Source: Myrica gale (taxonomy: Eukaryota; Streptophyta; Magnoliopsida; Fagales; Myricaceae). Taken from it: DNA of 64,000 nt. The notes under the pieces are model-generated. The model searched no databases. It had not been told where the DNA came from and saw nothing but the letters and a program-made list of their open reading frames with translations. Position numbers and translations under genes: made by a program. The stretch spans positions 9,798,501-9,862,500 of the forward strand of contig OZ005617.1 of assembly GCA_963930655.1 (NCBI GenBank), written 5' to 3'. Numbering within the stretch: the stretch's first letter is position 1; the number at the start of each line of letters is the position of its first letter. Below, in pieces: positions 23,052 to 41,233 of this stretch.

Positions 23052-23065
23052 AATTGTTTTAGGAT

Positions 23066-23742
23066 GTTAATACTAAAAGAATAATTATAAAATTATGTAT
23101 TTGACAAGTATTTTGAAAACAATTGTTTTATGCCTTCTGCGTTTTCAATCAAAGAAATACAAAACACACCTAGCAAAATGGGCTTTTACTGTTTTTCACA
23201 ACGGTTTTCTTTTTCTATGGAAAATTGTAATTTTTTTCTTACAAACTTTAACTCTTTATAATTCACAACTACACAAAATAATTTTCGTTGAGATTTTATT
23301 CTCAAAATTTCTCAAATTTTTACATAGAACAATTTTCGTCTTATATGCACAACACATGACTTTCTCCTCTAAAACAAATTTCTCTCTCTCAAGGGTTAGT
23401 GGCGTTGTTGGTGCGGTTGCTAACTGGACAATTAATAAATTATATATAATGTTGGGATAGAATAGCAGGTGAGAAATAATTAAGTATAGGATTAGGGGTA
23501 CAGGATGATTGAATAGTTAATTAAATGACTTTGCTTCTGCTGTGGTTCGATGAAAGTTAGTTGGTGCTTTAGATAAGATGCTTTCAATATGGAATCGGCC
23601 AGAGACAACGTGACACACAACCCTGCCCCCCTGTGCAAGAGAGAGACAGAGAGACTAATAGTTTGGCGAGAATCTTTTTCCACAATATTTTTTCCTGGGG
23701 TTTCACTCGAAGAACGAACTTTTTCATTTAAACGTCCAAAGT
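23066..23742. other. AT-rich spacer, nothing recognised
   Basis: A 121-codon open frame at 23,095-23,460 has no family resemblance. No repeats with defined ends were seen. Confidence 0.4.
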
Positions 23743-24025
23743 TGTCGGGTCCACACACATATTAGACTTGAAATAGAAGTTTACTCCCTCTCCGTTCCAA
23801 GTTTAAGATTTTCTCTTTATATCTTTTCATATAAATAGAGACTTATGTTATAAGAGAAGAGACACCTGAGTATTGGGCAGAGAGAAAAAAAAAAGAGCAT
23901 GGTGTAGCTATTGTATTGGACGGATAAAGTGATTTTCTTAAGCGTTCTTAATAAAATTGCTCTGGGGTGGAGCCGTACTTCTTGGTGCCACTTTTCTTTA
24001 AATTTTCGTGCCAATTTTCCCAAAA
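23743..24025 (+). repeat. 5' LTR of the mini element
   Basis: Starts TGTCGGGTCCACAC. It contains a TATA-like ATATAAATAG (23,830-23,839) and the R-region words shared with the right copy. Confidence 0.85.
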
Positions 24026-24580
24026 GGTGGTATCAGAGGCAGGTTCGAGGAGCCGGAGTGTTTTTTTCGGGGGAAGCAGAAAAGGTCCGAAAATTCAAAG
24101 TGATTCGATCAAAGATTAGAGGGCACCAGCGTGCAGAGGAGGACGAGACGAAGCCTGTGGTGGGAATCGAGTCGCCGGAGGAGTCCGGACGTGCTACCAC
24201 GCGCCGCAAGAATTCGTTGAACGTCGTCCACGCTCTCACGCGCCGAAGAGAGGTAGGGCGCGTGGTACTCACTCTCCCCAAGTGCCACACGTGCACCCGC
24301 CCAGTTAACCTACCATGTCAGCAGGTGGGTCCCAGAGTGCTACGTCAGCAGAGAATATTTCGAGAGAATCAGAATATTCCGGTAAGCATATTCTGGCATG
24401 ATTCTGGCAGGGAATATTTCGAAAGATTCCGGTTTTTGTTCTAGAGTTTTTTTTGGCCGGTTCAGGGTCTTTTAGGCCGGTTTTCGAGCAAGTTAGATCA
24501 ATTCCAAAGGTTTTGGGCCATCCCGGATCCATTAGTGCTGTTAGAATTGTGAAATTTGGCCTCGATCAGTGTGAATTGAG

Positions 24581-24740
24581 ATGACTAAGAGTATGGTTAC
24601 TGGTATGATGATGTTGTCTGCTGCGAATTACACGAACTGGAAGTCACGGATGGAGGATATCCTTTACGAGAAGGATATGTACGATCCATTGGAGAACAAG
24701 GGCAAGAAACCAGAGGGGATTGATGACTCCGACGTCATGT
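24581..24740 (+). pseudogene. Copia gag N-terminal remnant
   Basis: From the ATG at 24,581 the plus strand reads MTKSMVTGMMMLSAANYTNW and, soon after, KSRMEDILYEKDMYDPLE. This has the shape of a copia gag start (short leader, hydrophobic patch, N-Y-x-x-W, then a K-P-E segment). It stops at a TAG after DSDVM near 24,740. The DNA from there to the 3' LTR is full of stops and keeps no recognisable protease, integrase or RT. Gag pieces are typical of non-autonomous deletion derivatives. Confidence 0.65.
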
Positions 24741-25061
24741 AGCACGCGAAGGTGCTTGGTACCAGCCGGTGGAGATGCAAGAGCAGGGAGAAATACTGTT
24801 CTACATGGGTCCGACGGTACGAGCAGGGGATGCGGACACCCTAGGCGGGGGTGCAGGACACTCGGATGAGAGTGTGGTTGGTCGTCTGGTGACAAGGACG
24901 AAGTTGGAGTGCCAGTAGAAGAATGATGCAAGGGGTAGTGAGCAAGGGAGAGCAACAGATACCAAAGTTGCACGAAGGTTCTACTGATGGGAGCCCGGGA
25001 AGCACTCAACCAAAAGATGTCAGGAACAAATTCTTCTCTTATGGGTATGGAGGGGGAGAAT

Positions 25062-25383
25062 TGTTGGGGTCCACACTCATATTGGACTTGGAATAGAAGT
25101 AAATTTGGAAATGAAGTTTACTTCTTCCCCACTCTAAGTTTAGGATTTTTTCTTTGTATCTTTTTCTATAAATAAACACTTATGTTATAGGAGAAGAGAC
25201 ACGTGAACATTGGGCAGAGAGAAAAAAAAGAGCGTGGTGTGGCTATTGTATTGAGTGAGTAGAGTGATTTTCTTAAGCGTTCTTAATAAAATTGCTCTGA
25301 GGGGACGTAGACCGGATTGGGGCCGAACTACGTAATTCTTGGTGTCCACTTTTCTTTGAATTTTCGTGTCGCTTTTCCCAACA
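25062..25383 (+). repeat. 3' LTR of the mini element
   Basis: Starts TGTTGGGGTCCACACTC and ends TTTTCCCAACA. It is 322 bp against 283 bp for the left copy. The extra bases include a segment near 25,300-25,340 that is absent on the left. Confidence 0.85.
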
Positions 25384-25388
25384 AAAGT

Positions 25389-28299
25389 TTTTTTTTTTAG
25401 CAGTTTTTCCGAATTTAATGGATCGACGAACCTGAATTTGGGGTGCGTTTGTGTACCAAAATTTTACCACTTCTAAAATTTTAACACAATTAAATATTAC
25501 AATATAATCTCTCTCTCCCCATCAAATCATTATTATTTACTACAAAAAATATAAAAATTACCTCTCTCTTCACTTTTTCACTAAACCCAATACCTAAAAT
25601 TTTAACAACACTAAAATTTTACAATACAAACACAACCTTGATCCTCTAAAAATAAATAAATATACACATATATTTTTATGGAGATATTAAATATTTTCGT
25701 ACTTACCAAAATATCCATTAAAGCAATCACAAACAATATCTTATAACTCATTTGTTTCAGAGTTAAATACAATTTTTCAATTCATAATTATAAGAATATT
25801 GACATTTTACACCTTAAATACTAATTTTGAGATATTCCACCTTGAAGTATACTCTCTATACATATTTTTTTGTTAAATTGAACACAAATTTTGTATTTTT
25901 GTAATTTTTTTTCTTCCAGTTCTCTTCTCCTTTTTTCTTTCACAAGTTGGAGAAAACTTATGTTTGTTTTGAGAATTTTTCTATCTGCATCTAACTTTCT
26001 AACATTACTCCTACACGAATACTAATACAACTCGTTATTACCTTTTTCATACATCAATACAAGTCAATACCTTCTACACGCATACCAATAAAGCTCATAC
26101 ATCACATAAATATTCACACCATAATTAGTATCCTAGAAATTTTTATATCAGGTACAAAAATATCAACAATTGGTTACTTTTATAAATTTTAAATCTAAAT
26201 AGAGCAACCACAACATATATGGTTTATTTGTTTGTCTAATGTGTTTGTTCAATTTAACACAAAAATCATATATAGTGGGTGTAAAGTATCAACAATTAGT
26301 AGTTTGAGAGTATTCAATGACTCCATTGTTTAGGAATGAAAAATATATTTAACTTTTTATTTAGCTCGTTTGAACAGTAGAATCTGATAATTGAAAGATA
26401 CATGAATGATAACATTCCACAGTTTGAGAATATAATACCACCAAATTAGTGGTTTGAACTCATTGAATATCATATCTTGGGGTCACAAAGTAAAGGTTTT
26501 ATAAGTAATTAGAAAATCAATAATCAAGCTGTTAATTTTCTTTATTCCTTTTCTCCGTTTTCTTTTATTTATACAGAATTTGACATCTATTCGGTTTTCC
26601 TTAATTTTTTAAGTAGGGTATAAAGATGAAACCGTTGAAACGAAAAATCAAAGGCATATTTATTATAAAAAAATGCAAATATAAGAAGAAAAAGAAGTCA
26701 AATGGAAGTTATTATTGGTTACACTTACATGTTAAAAGCGTGATACAACAAAGCACGTTCCTAACCCTCATGCCCATTAGCATTAATATATATATATTTT
26801 TTCCGTCATTTTGTTTGTGTCCAGACCTATGCGGAAATGTTCCCCCCAATACCAATTGCCTTGTATAACCTTACGAGAACCTTCGGAGCTTCCAAACGTA
26901 ACCGGCTCAATTAGCCAAGAAAAGAAGCCAGGTTGCTGATTAGCCGATAATGATTCGTTGATAGTAACATTAACCTACCTGCATCGAACAGATCCACGTA
27001 CAAACCCGGTCAACTATCCATATGCCAATTAGTATGGAATGGAATTTCCAACATCCACATCACCATCTTCTTTTGGCCGTTGAAAATCGCCCCATTAATG
27101 TACTTCTGTCATTCGCAATGTTATCCGCATCAAGGATGCCCTTTTCTTACTTTCTTTACCTTCCAACCTTTTCTTATCCCAACCCTAATTTTTTCTAATT
27201 TTTCTTTCTATATTATAGGGTCTAATTTAAAGAGAAGAGGTATTTTTGGGCAACATTAAAATATTATAGAATATGTATCGTTGAAAACTTGAAAATATCA
27301 AAAATGCTGTTAGGTCTAGTATTATTATCTTTTTAAATAAGCAACGAAATCTTAATTTTTTCACACAAATTTTAATATATTTTCAAATCAATTTTATTAT
27401 TTTTTCATAAAAAAAATCTACATCAAAATCTTCTCTCCTTACTTTTTAACAAAATATATTATTTATTCATTTAATTTTTTTATCAAATCTTATCTCCCCT
27501 CACTTTTTAATAAATTTCAATAAAAATTATTTTAAGATAAAATATTTGTAAACTGTTTCGTTCACTTATTAAAACCATATAAAAAGTTAAACTCTCAAAA
27601 TTATTTCGTAGAAGTTTAAAATTTTAAAATTTTTTACTTCTCATATTCCTGAATCAAACTTTATCCGAAATTTAATAAAATAATATCAGATTTACATGTT
27701 GTATCTATTTTTTCTAAAATTATATCATATATTTTTTTAAAAAATAAGATTATAAAAAATATTGATCAGTAAATATGTGGTAACTATAATTATAGTTTTT
27801 TTCAGTTACAACCGATCGCTAACGCTATAGGACTGAGCCAGAGGCAGACAGACTTTTTTCTGGCAAAAAGTAAAAGCATCCAGTGGTTAGAAATGAGACA
27901 AGCACCAGGAATCTAGCAAAGGATCTCTTTTCCCAGTTTTTACCTCCAACACAAGCGTTTTCTGTAAGTGGTCCAAAGAGACTGTTCATCAGGCATTTTC
28001 GTCAATTCCGGAACTTTCCAGAAACGGAATCTTCAGTCTAATTCCTCTCCGACTACCACACAGAAACTCTCCACCTTTACAGTATTGGGACTCTTCCGAA
28101 AATCACCAAAAATACCCTTGTAGGACAAGTGTCCCCGCTTCCAGGGCGAGTATCCTAGTCCTGGAAACTGCACGCAAAGGAACCTGATTTTAAGCGGTGG
28201 AGTAAATTCCGTGATGCGATTGGCGCCATTTATTTATTGTGGCAGTTAATATTTTTTCGTTACTTGGTGCCAAAATTTTGCTTTATTAATATTTTTTTT
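25389..28299. other. AT-rich intergenic DNA with one MITE
   Basis: Other than the MITE at 25,442-25,637, the 2.9 kb is AT-rich with no gene recognised. The part at 27,300-27,560 shares words (CAAATCTTATCTCCC, ACTTTTTAATAAATTTCAAT) with that MITE family and may be a decayed copy. The part at 27,800-28,200 is less AT-rich, but no feature could be named. Confidence 0.4.
25442..25637. mobile_element. Small MITE, about 196 bp
   Basis: The left end GGTGCGTTTGTGTACCAAAA is approximately inverted at the right end, whose reverse complement reads GGTTGTGTTTGTATTGTAAA. The interior is AT-rich with TCTCTCTTCACTTTTT. A related copy lies at about 43,580-43,762. No clear target duplication was found. Confidence 0.6.
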
Positions 28300-28938
28300 G
28301 GATTAAATGCAAAGTAGGTCCCCGTAGTATCACCTTTTTACAAATTGGTTCATGTGGTATGAGTTTGTACAAGCTAGTCTCTGAGATAATCATCGTGTAA
28401 CAAATTGGTCCTCCCGTTAGATTTTCATCGACCCACTTAATGCCCGAAGATGACGTATCATAAAATCTGACGTCATCAACGAATGAGGTGATGTCGCATG
28501 TCGAAAGGCTCAAATAGGCTGAGTTGCTTGTGCTCAGGATGCTCGGGCTGCTCGGGATGCCAGGGCTCGGCCGGTGCTCGAGTGCTCGGTCTGTCATCTG
28601 TTGGTGCTCTTTCATTGTTGAATATGATGCCGCATGTACCCGTATCCCGAGCAGGTCGGGCTGCTTGTGCTCGAGATACTCGAGCTGGTGCTGCTCACTG
28701 CTCGAGATGCCGGAGCTCGGTCTTTGCTCGGGATGCTCGGTCTGTCCTCTGTTGGTGCTCTTTCATTGGTGCATACGCGGAAAATAATCCACGTCAGTTT
28801 GACCGTCAAGTGTGTCGATAAAAATCTAACGGGAGGACCAATTTGTTACAAGATGATTACCTCAGAGACTGGTCAGTACAAAACAGACACCAATTTATAA
28901 AAAGGTGATACCACATGGACCTACAGGGCATTTAAGCC
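28300..28938. mobile_element. MULE-type MITE with long terminal inverted repeats
   Basis: About 130 bp at the left (GGATTAAATGCAAAGTAGGTCC...) pairs with the reverse complement of the right end (GGCTTAAATGCCCTGTAGGTCC...). Shared blocks include TGGTCCTCCCGTTAGATTTT. Flanks ATATTTTTTTT and ATATTTTTTCT agree at 10 of 11 bases, which fits a MULE-sized target duplication. The core holds a GC-rich local duplication (28,530-28,770). No transposase is present. Confidence 0.8.
28530..28770 (+). repeat. Duplicated CTCGG-rich core of the MITE
   Basis: Two copies of a block ending TCTGTTGGTGCTCTTTCATT (near 28,597 and 28,749) are each preceded by several CTCGGG / CTCGAG words. The three overlapping open frames of 80-107 codons here are by-products of the high GC content and repetition. 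Confidence 0.7.
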
Positions 28939-30163
28939 ATATTTTTTCTTTCCCAAGGTTATACGGAAAATTATTATCCGATGGAAAGAGGAAAATCGAG
29001 CCGGATAAAGCGGAGCCGAACCGAAGAGCTGGAGAGCAGTGTGGAAGGTCGACTTAAGGTTAGCGCCGAGCCGCCAAATGGGCAGAAAAATTACGTATAC
29101 TTCGCTTCGGAGTTCAAAGGGCATTCGTTTTCGCTGACTGTGGAAAACTAATCATTAGGCCAACCTCCGCTAGCTAAAGCTTTGAAAGTGCAACCAATCA
29201 ATAGAATTAGGGGAGAGAAAGAAGGTGCCTGGAACCGGAAAATCCCGGTTTGTTTATTTTTTTGTCTTTTCGGACCAACAGCGTGGGGCTTCCCGTGAAA
29301 GTCTGGAGCCGGTCATATGGGATCGTGAAGCCTGCTGTAACCGCCAGCTATGCCCATTCTGGCACCACACCCCCTCCGTACAGTAACAACATAGAAAACC
29401 CCCGAAGCCGCAGCTTTATATGCCTGCCAAATATACTTTCATCCCAGATTTCATGCCACGCGTCCAGTCCCATTTGTTTTTTTTGGACTTAACGCCCGGT
29501 CACGCATAGGGTAGTTCTCCTACATAAATGAAGTTACTTTTGTGCCCCTTGCTTTTCGATGTTAACTGTTAAACTGAAGAGGGAGAAAGTCGTCTTTACC
29601 ACCGTAAGGCTAACTGACTGGAAGGTAGGAGAAATAAATCCCGTAGAGGCCGTCAGTTTCTACATCCGGAAAAGTTCATTGGGATGGGGATTCAGATCCA
29701 CTTGATTTCTCGGTTTTTGTAAATTTGAAGCTGAGATCAAGGATGAACGGTTGGATCGTCTCGTTCTGTAGGTAATTTACCCTCTGTGTGCACACGTGAT
29801 GATTGCGTGTTTCCTACTACTTTCTCTCTCTGACCACAACAGAAACCAGACCTCATCGGAAACACCGTCCTTCGAATTTACTCTAATACCCTGACAAAGC
29901 CAGCATTACCAGTTCCGTAGCTCTGCACAAAATTCCGTCATTGTGGAGGATAATATAGTCAACTTGAAACTTGAAAGCTTCCAAAACGAACGAAACGTGA
30001 CAGTGAAAAAACGCGTTTAGCCGGGAAGCGTTTGGTCGAACCACCTGACAACCACCAATTTCCTTCACAATTCCTCTCTCCTTTAATTTTATTCCCTTTT
30101 TTTTCATCCAATAAGAGAGAAAAAGTAGATTTTTTTATATCATGTAAGCTTAATATTTTGGAC
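28939..30163. other. Upstream region of the demethylase gene
   Basis: No gene was recognised. The tract is less AT-rich than its surroundings. An 80-codon open frame at 29,250-29,492 and a 74-codon minus-strand frame at 29,883-30,107 show no family resemblance. Promoter elements of the adjacent gene probably lie here, but no specific site can be supported. Confidence 0.4.
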
Positions 30164-30627
30164 TATAAAACTATAAGTTATCCGCCCTTCCTTCTTTTTC
30201 GGTTTTCTAGGCCTTCTCTCACCGTCTCTCTTCCTCTTTCATCCATGTTTGGCTCTCCTCCGTCGCCGGTAAACCTTGCTTGTCGCCGGTAAACCGCTGT
30301 TCTCGCCGGCAAGAAGTCCTTACACCGCTGGAAAGCCGCGCATCCCTCTCTCATTGAGTTTCTTTGATTTCCTTTACATTTTCCGTGGCTCGTTCTTTGA
30401 AGGCATCGGATCTCCGAGTCTGACTCGGTCCGGTCTCGCTCGCGGCGTTTTCGGAGAATGTGGCGAGCCTGTTTCGGTTTAAGGGCTCGGTATTGATTTC
30501 TCGGTGGCTGGGATCGTGATCTAGTGCTGGGTTTTGGGATTGGGATTCGGTTTCCTGGTTGTTTTCGAATCTAGGCTACGCGAAGCGAACGAAAACGGAG
30601 GCTTCTAGAGAAGGATTTCGGAATGAG
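30164..30627 (+). promoter_or_regulatory. Putative TATA box and 5' UTR of the JMJ gene
   Basis: TATAAAA at 30,164-30,170 sits about 30 bases before a pyrimidine-rich stretch (CTTCCTTCTTTTTC, from about 30,186), a typical plant TATA plus Y-patch arrangement. The DNA then turns GC-richer through to the start codon at 30,628, as expected for a 5' UTR of about 430 bases. The transcription start is inferred. Several short upstream ATG frames exist, such as the one at 30,244. Confidence 0.4.
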
Positions 30628-38516
<7,889 letters not shown>

Positions 38517-39762
38517 CGAGTCTCATGGTTGGCCTACCTCTGGAGCATCATGATGAATCAGACTTTGCTAACTTCATTTTTCTCGGAAAGGGGTTCTAAC
38601 AACACGGATAATCTAAAGATTGATTGAGGGAGCAGTTGGCAAAAAGATTAACCAAAGATTTAGGATTAACATTCATATTCTTTGTGCTGGCCTCAAATTG
38701 AGGCAATTTGCACGGGTGGTGATTCTTGCGGTTCTCGGGCCAGGGTGTTTTTCCGTCTTTGGCAGGAGAACCTTCCTGCAAGCTAAAATTAGAGAGAGAT
38801 CTGATAGTGTGTGATGTAAATTTAATTTTTATCACTGGATTGATTTTTGCGAGGAAAGTAAGGGTAATACCCAATGTTTTCTCATGTAAGGTCAGTCCTG
38901 CTGCTAGGTTCTTTATTCATTCTGAACCAATTGCTCCTTTGTACCTTTGACTACTTCAATAAGATGCAGAGAAATGTCTTTTTTTTTTTATCTAAAATTT
39001 TCTCATTTGTGATGCTCCTATTTCTTGCAATGTGGAAAGTTTATTACATTAGTTGGAATGTAACACCCCTCTTCTTTTGAGGAAAAGTTTGTGCAACACG
39101 TGATACAGCCAACTTGGGTGGGTCTTCGTAACTATGCAGAGGAGAATTATAGACAACTGCCATACAGCACCTCTCGTTGGCTGTTTGTAGCCACTGTACG
39201 TACAGCTTAGCGAAACTGCGAGCAATCATTTCTCTGTGGGCGTGTTCTCCTTTATTGGCCCAAGATGACATGATGGGACATACGAAGTGGGTGGTTTGAC
39301 GGGTCTTGGGTGGGGTAGGAGAAGCCACAACTCTCCCAAGAAACCTTTCCCCTGCAAGCCCAGGATAACTCCTATCCCCTATTCAGTGTGATAGCCAGTT
39401 TGTGCAGAGACAGGTGAGCGAATCATCTTATTCCCAGTCACGTGTCTGACAAAAAGAAAAGAAAAATCACGTGTCTTAACAGTTATCTGACATAGGCCCA
39501 TCTTTCTGAGCTTTGGTTTGCCCTGGGCCTTGGACATTTGTTATTATGGGCCGATCTCCTTTATCCTCGTCAGATATCATTAGATTTCATGTACAACTAG
39601 TTTAGAAAAGATGAGATGGTAGTGCTGATTCTTACGGTTGATGATTTGTGTTGCACATTTATAAATTATATGAAGAAGATTACAATAAATCATCATCGAG
39701 GAATTTCCAGAATTACTATGCACTGAGGAGGTCTTGGCCAGCTATCCTCGAATTTACCCTAA

Positions 39763-39795
<33 letters not shown>

Positions 39796-41233
39796 ATATA
39801 TATATATCATTAGAATTACAATATGTAAACTCAAGCAAAATCATAACAATTCTCACTCTCCGTCCCTCTCGATCTATGATCTCATAGTCTCACTAATCAC
39901 TCTCAAGCTCAATCTCTCAGGGTTTTGTGTTCTCAAAACCCACCAATTGATCTTGGAAACCGGGTCAATTTGTCACTTATGTACATCGACGTCGTCTCAG
40001 CTTTCCTCTCATTTTTCCGCTCGATCTTCAAAATTTCTGTTACACAATCGTTTATTTATGGTTTTTGTTTATTCAATATCCTAATTTGTGCATTCTCTTG
40101 TTTAGGGGTTCGTGTAAGAACAGGATGAATCGAGTACTTACTTTGAGTTATGAGATACATTGAAATACGTGATATGTAAACTTGCAGCAGAAAACTTAAA
40201 ATTAACAGAAATGATCATTCTAGAAAGAAAGAAAACTTAAAATTGACAATCATTCTAGAGAGAAATAGTGCTTTATAGGTGAATAAATAGATGAGATCAC
40301 ACATTAGTATTTATAATCTTTTCGCGAGAGACTAATGGTCACAACTTTTCAATGAAAGCTTATAATTCAAAAGACATGTCTTCTCCCATGAAAGGAATAA
40401 AAATGAATAACTATTCATTTAAGTCCATGAAATCCAAAATTTATAAATGAACTCTTTAAATATAAAGCCCAAAATCCAAATAGACATTTGTCAAATGTGG
40501 TCCAAGTATGGCTCAATTAAATTAATAGTTCTAACATTCTCTCACTTGGACAAATTGACAAGAAAAGAAAAGAAAAATTATTTAATTATAAAATATTATA
40601 TATATGACTATTTTATATGATAGACTTTACTTTATTTCTGACTATTTAAGAACAATACGAATTGATGACATAAATTGTTCCATGGTCACAACATCATCAA
40701 ACTTTCATAATCAAATTGGTATAGGATAATTTTCCTTTATGAATAGATTTCTCATAAAATTCATTCATTGGTCAAAATTTCTGTTATTAAAATATCAAAT
40801 AACATAAAGACATAATAAGCAGATAATACATGTGATACAATGACATAAAATGATATTTCTAAATTGTACACAAGTTACTATACAATCTCGGGGATATAGC
40901 TTTAGTCCAAGGATATGAAATCATAGGTACAGTACTGATGTATTCTAACGAAACCTTATGTTCATCACATTTTTAATTACTTGATACCTTTACATTATTT
41001 ATGGAGGAAACTAAGTTGAGTTATCATAAAATATCTTTTATAGGTCTTGAAATAGAGTCTAACCACTTCTAGAGAATCGGCCATGTTGCATGTAAGAGTG
41101 CCAGACATAGTATATTGTTTACTATTTACGTTATTTTTGAAGGAATCATGCAAATGAACTTAATTGTTTTCCTAATTCAGTGTACATACTATAATATTCT
41201 AAGCCTTTATCATATCTCACAACATTAATTTTT
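38517..41233. other. 3' flank of the JMJ gene and unclassified DNA
   Basis: The 3' UTR of the demethylase probably covers the first few hundred bases; AATAAG at about 38,958 is a possible polyadenylation signal. From 39,800 to 40,560 the text resembles decayed LTR or leader sequence (CTCTCACTTGGACAAATTGA at about 40,540), but no paired ends were found. No gene was recognised in short open frames such as 39,044-39,328. Confidence 0.4.
39763..39808 (+). repeat. Compound (CT)n(TA)n microsatellite
   Basis: About 16 CT units, with one slip, run directly into about seven TA units. Confidence 0.95.

Larger units (their letters stand above)
23743..25383 (+). mobile_element. Mini LTR retrotransposon (Copia derivative), complete ends
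   Basis: Two related direct repeats, 23,743-24,025 and 25,062-25,383, flank about 1 kb. They share ATTGGGCAGAGAGAAAAAA, TCTTAAGCGTTCTTAATAAA and the ends TGT(C/T)GGGTCC...TTTTCCCAA. A Met-tRNA primer-binding site (TGGTATCAGAGGC) follows the first, and a polypurine tract (GGAGGGGGAGAA) precedes the second. A perfect 5-bp duplication AAAGT flanks the whole (23,738-23,742 and 25,384-25,388). The LTRs differ by many substitutions and indels, including about 40 bp missing from the left one, so the insertion is old. Only a gag N-terminus remains, so this copy cannot move by itself. Confidence 0.9.

Noticed and set aside
23911..24444. 177-codon open frame, the longest in the 22-30 kb region
   Set aside because: It runs from the 5' LTR into the leader of the mini LTR element and matches no protein family.
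28498..28821. Several overlapping open frames of 80-107 codons
   Set aside because: They arise from the GC-rich duplicated core of a MITE and resemble low-complexity translation.
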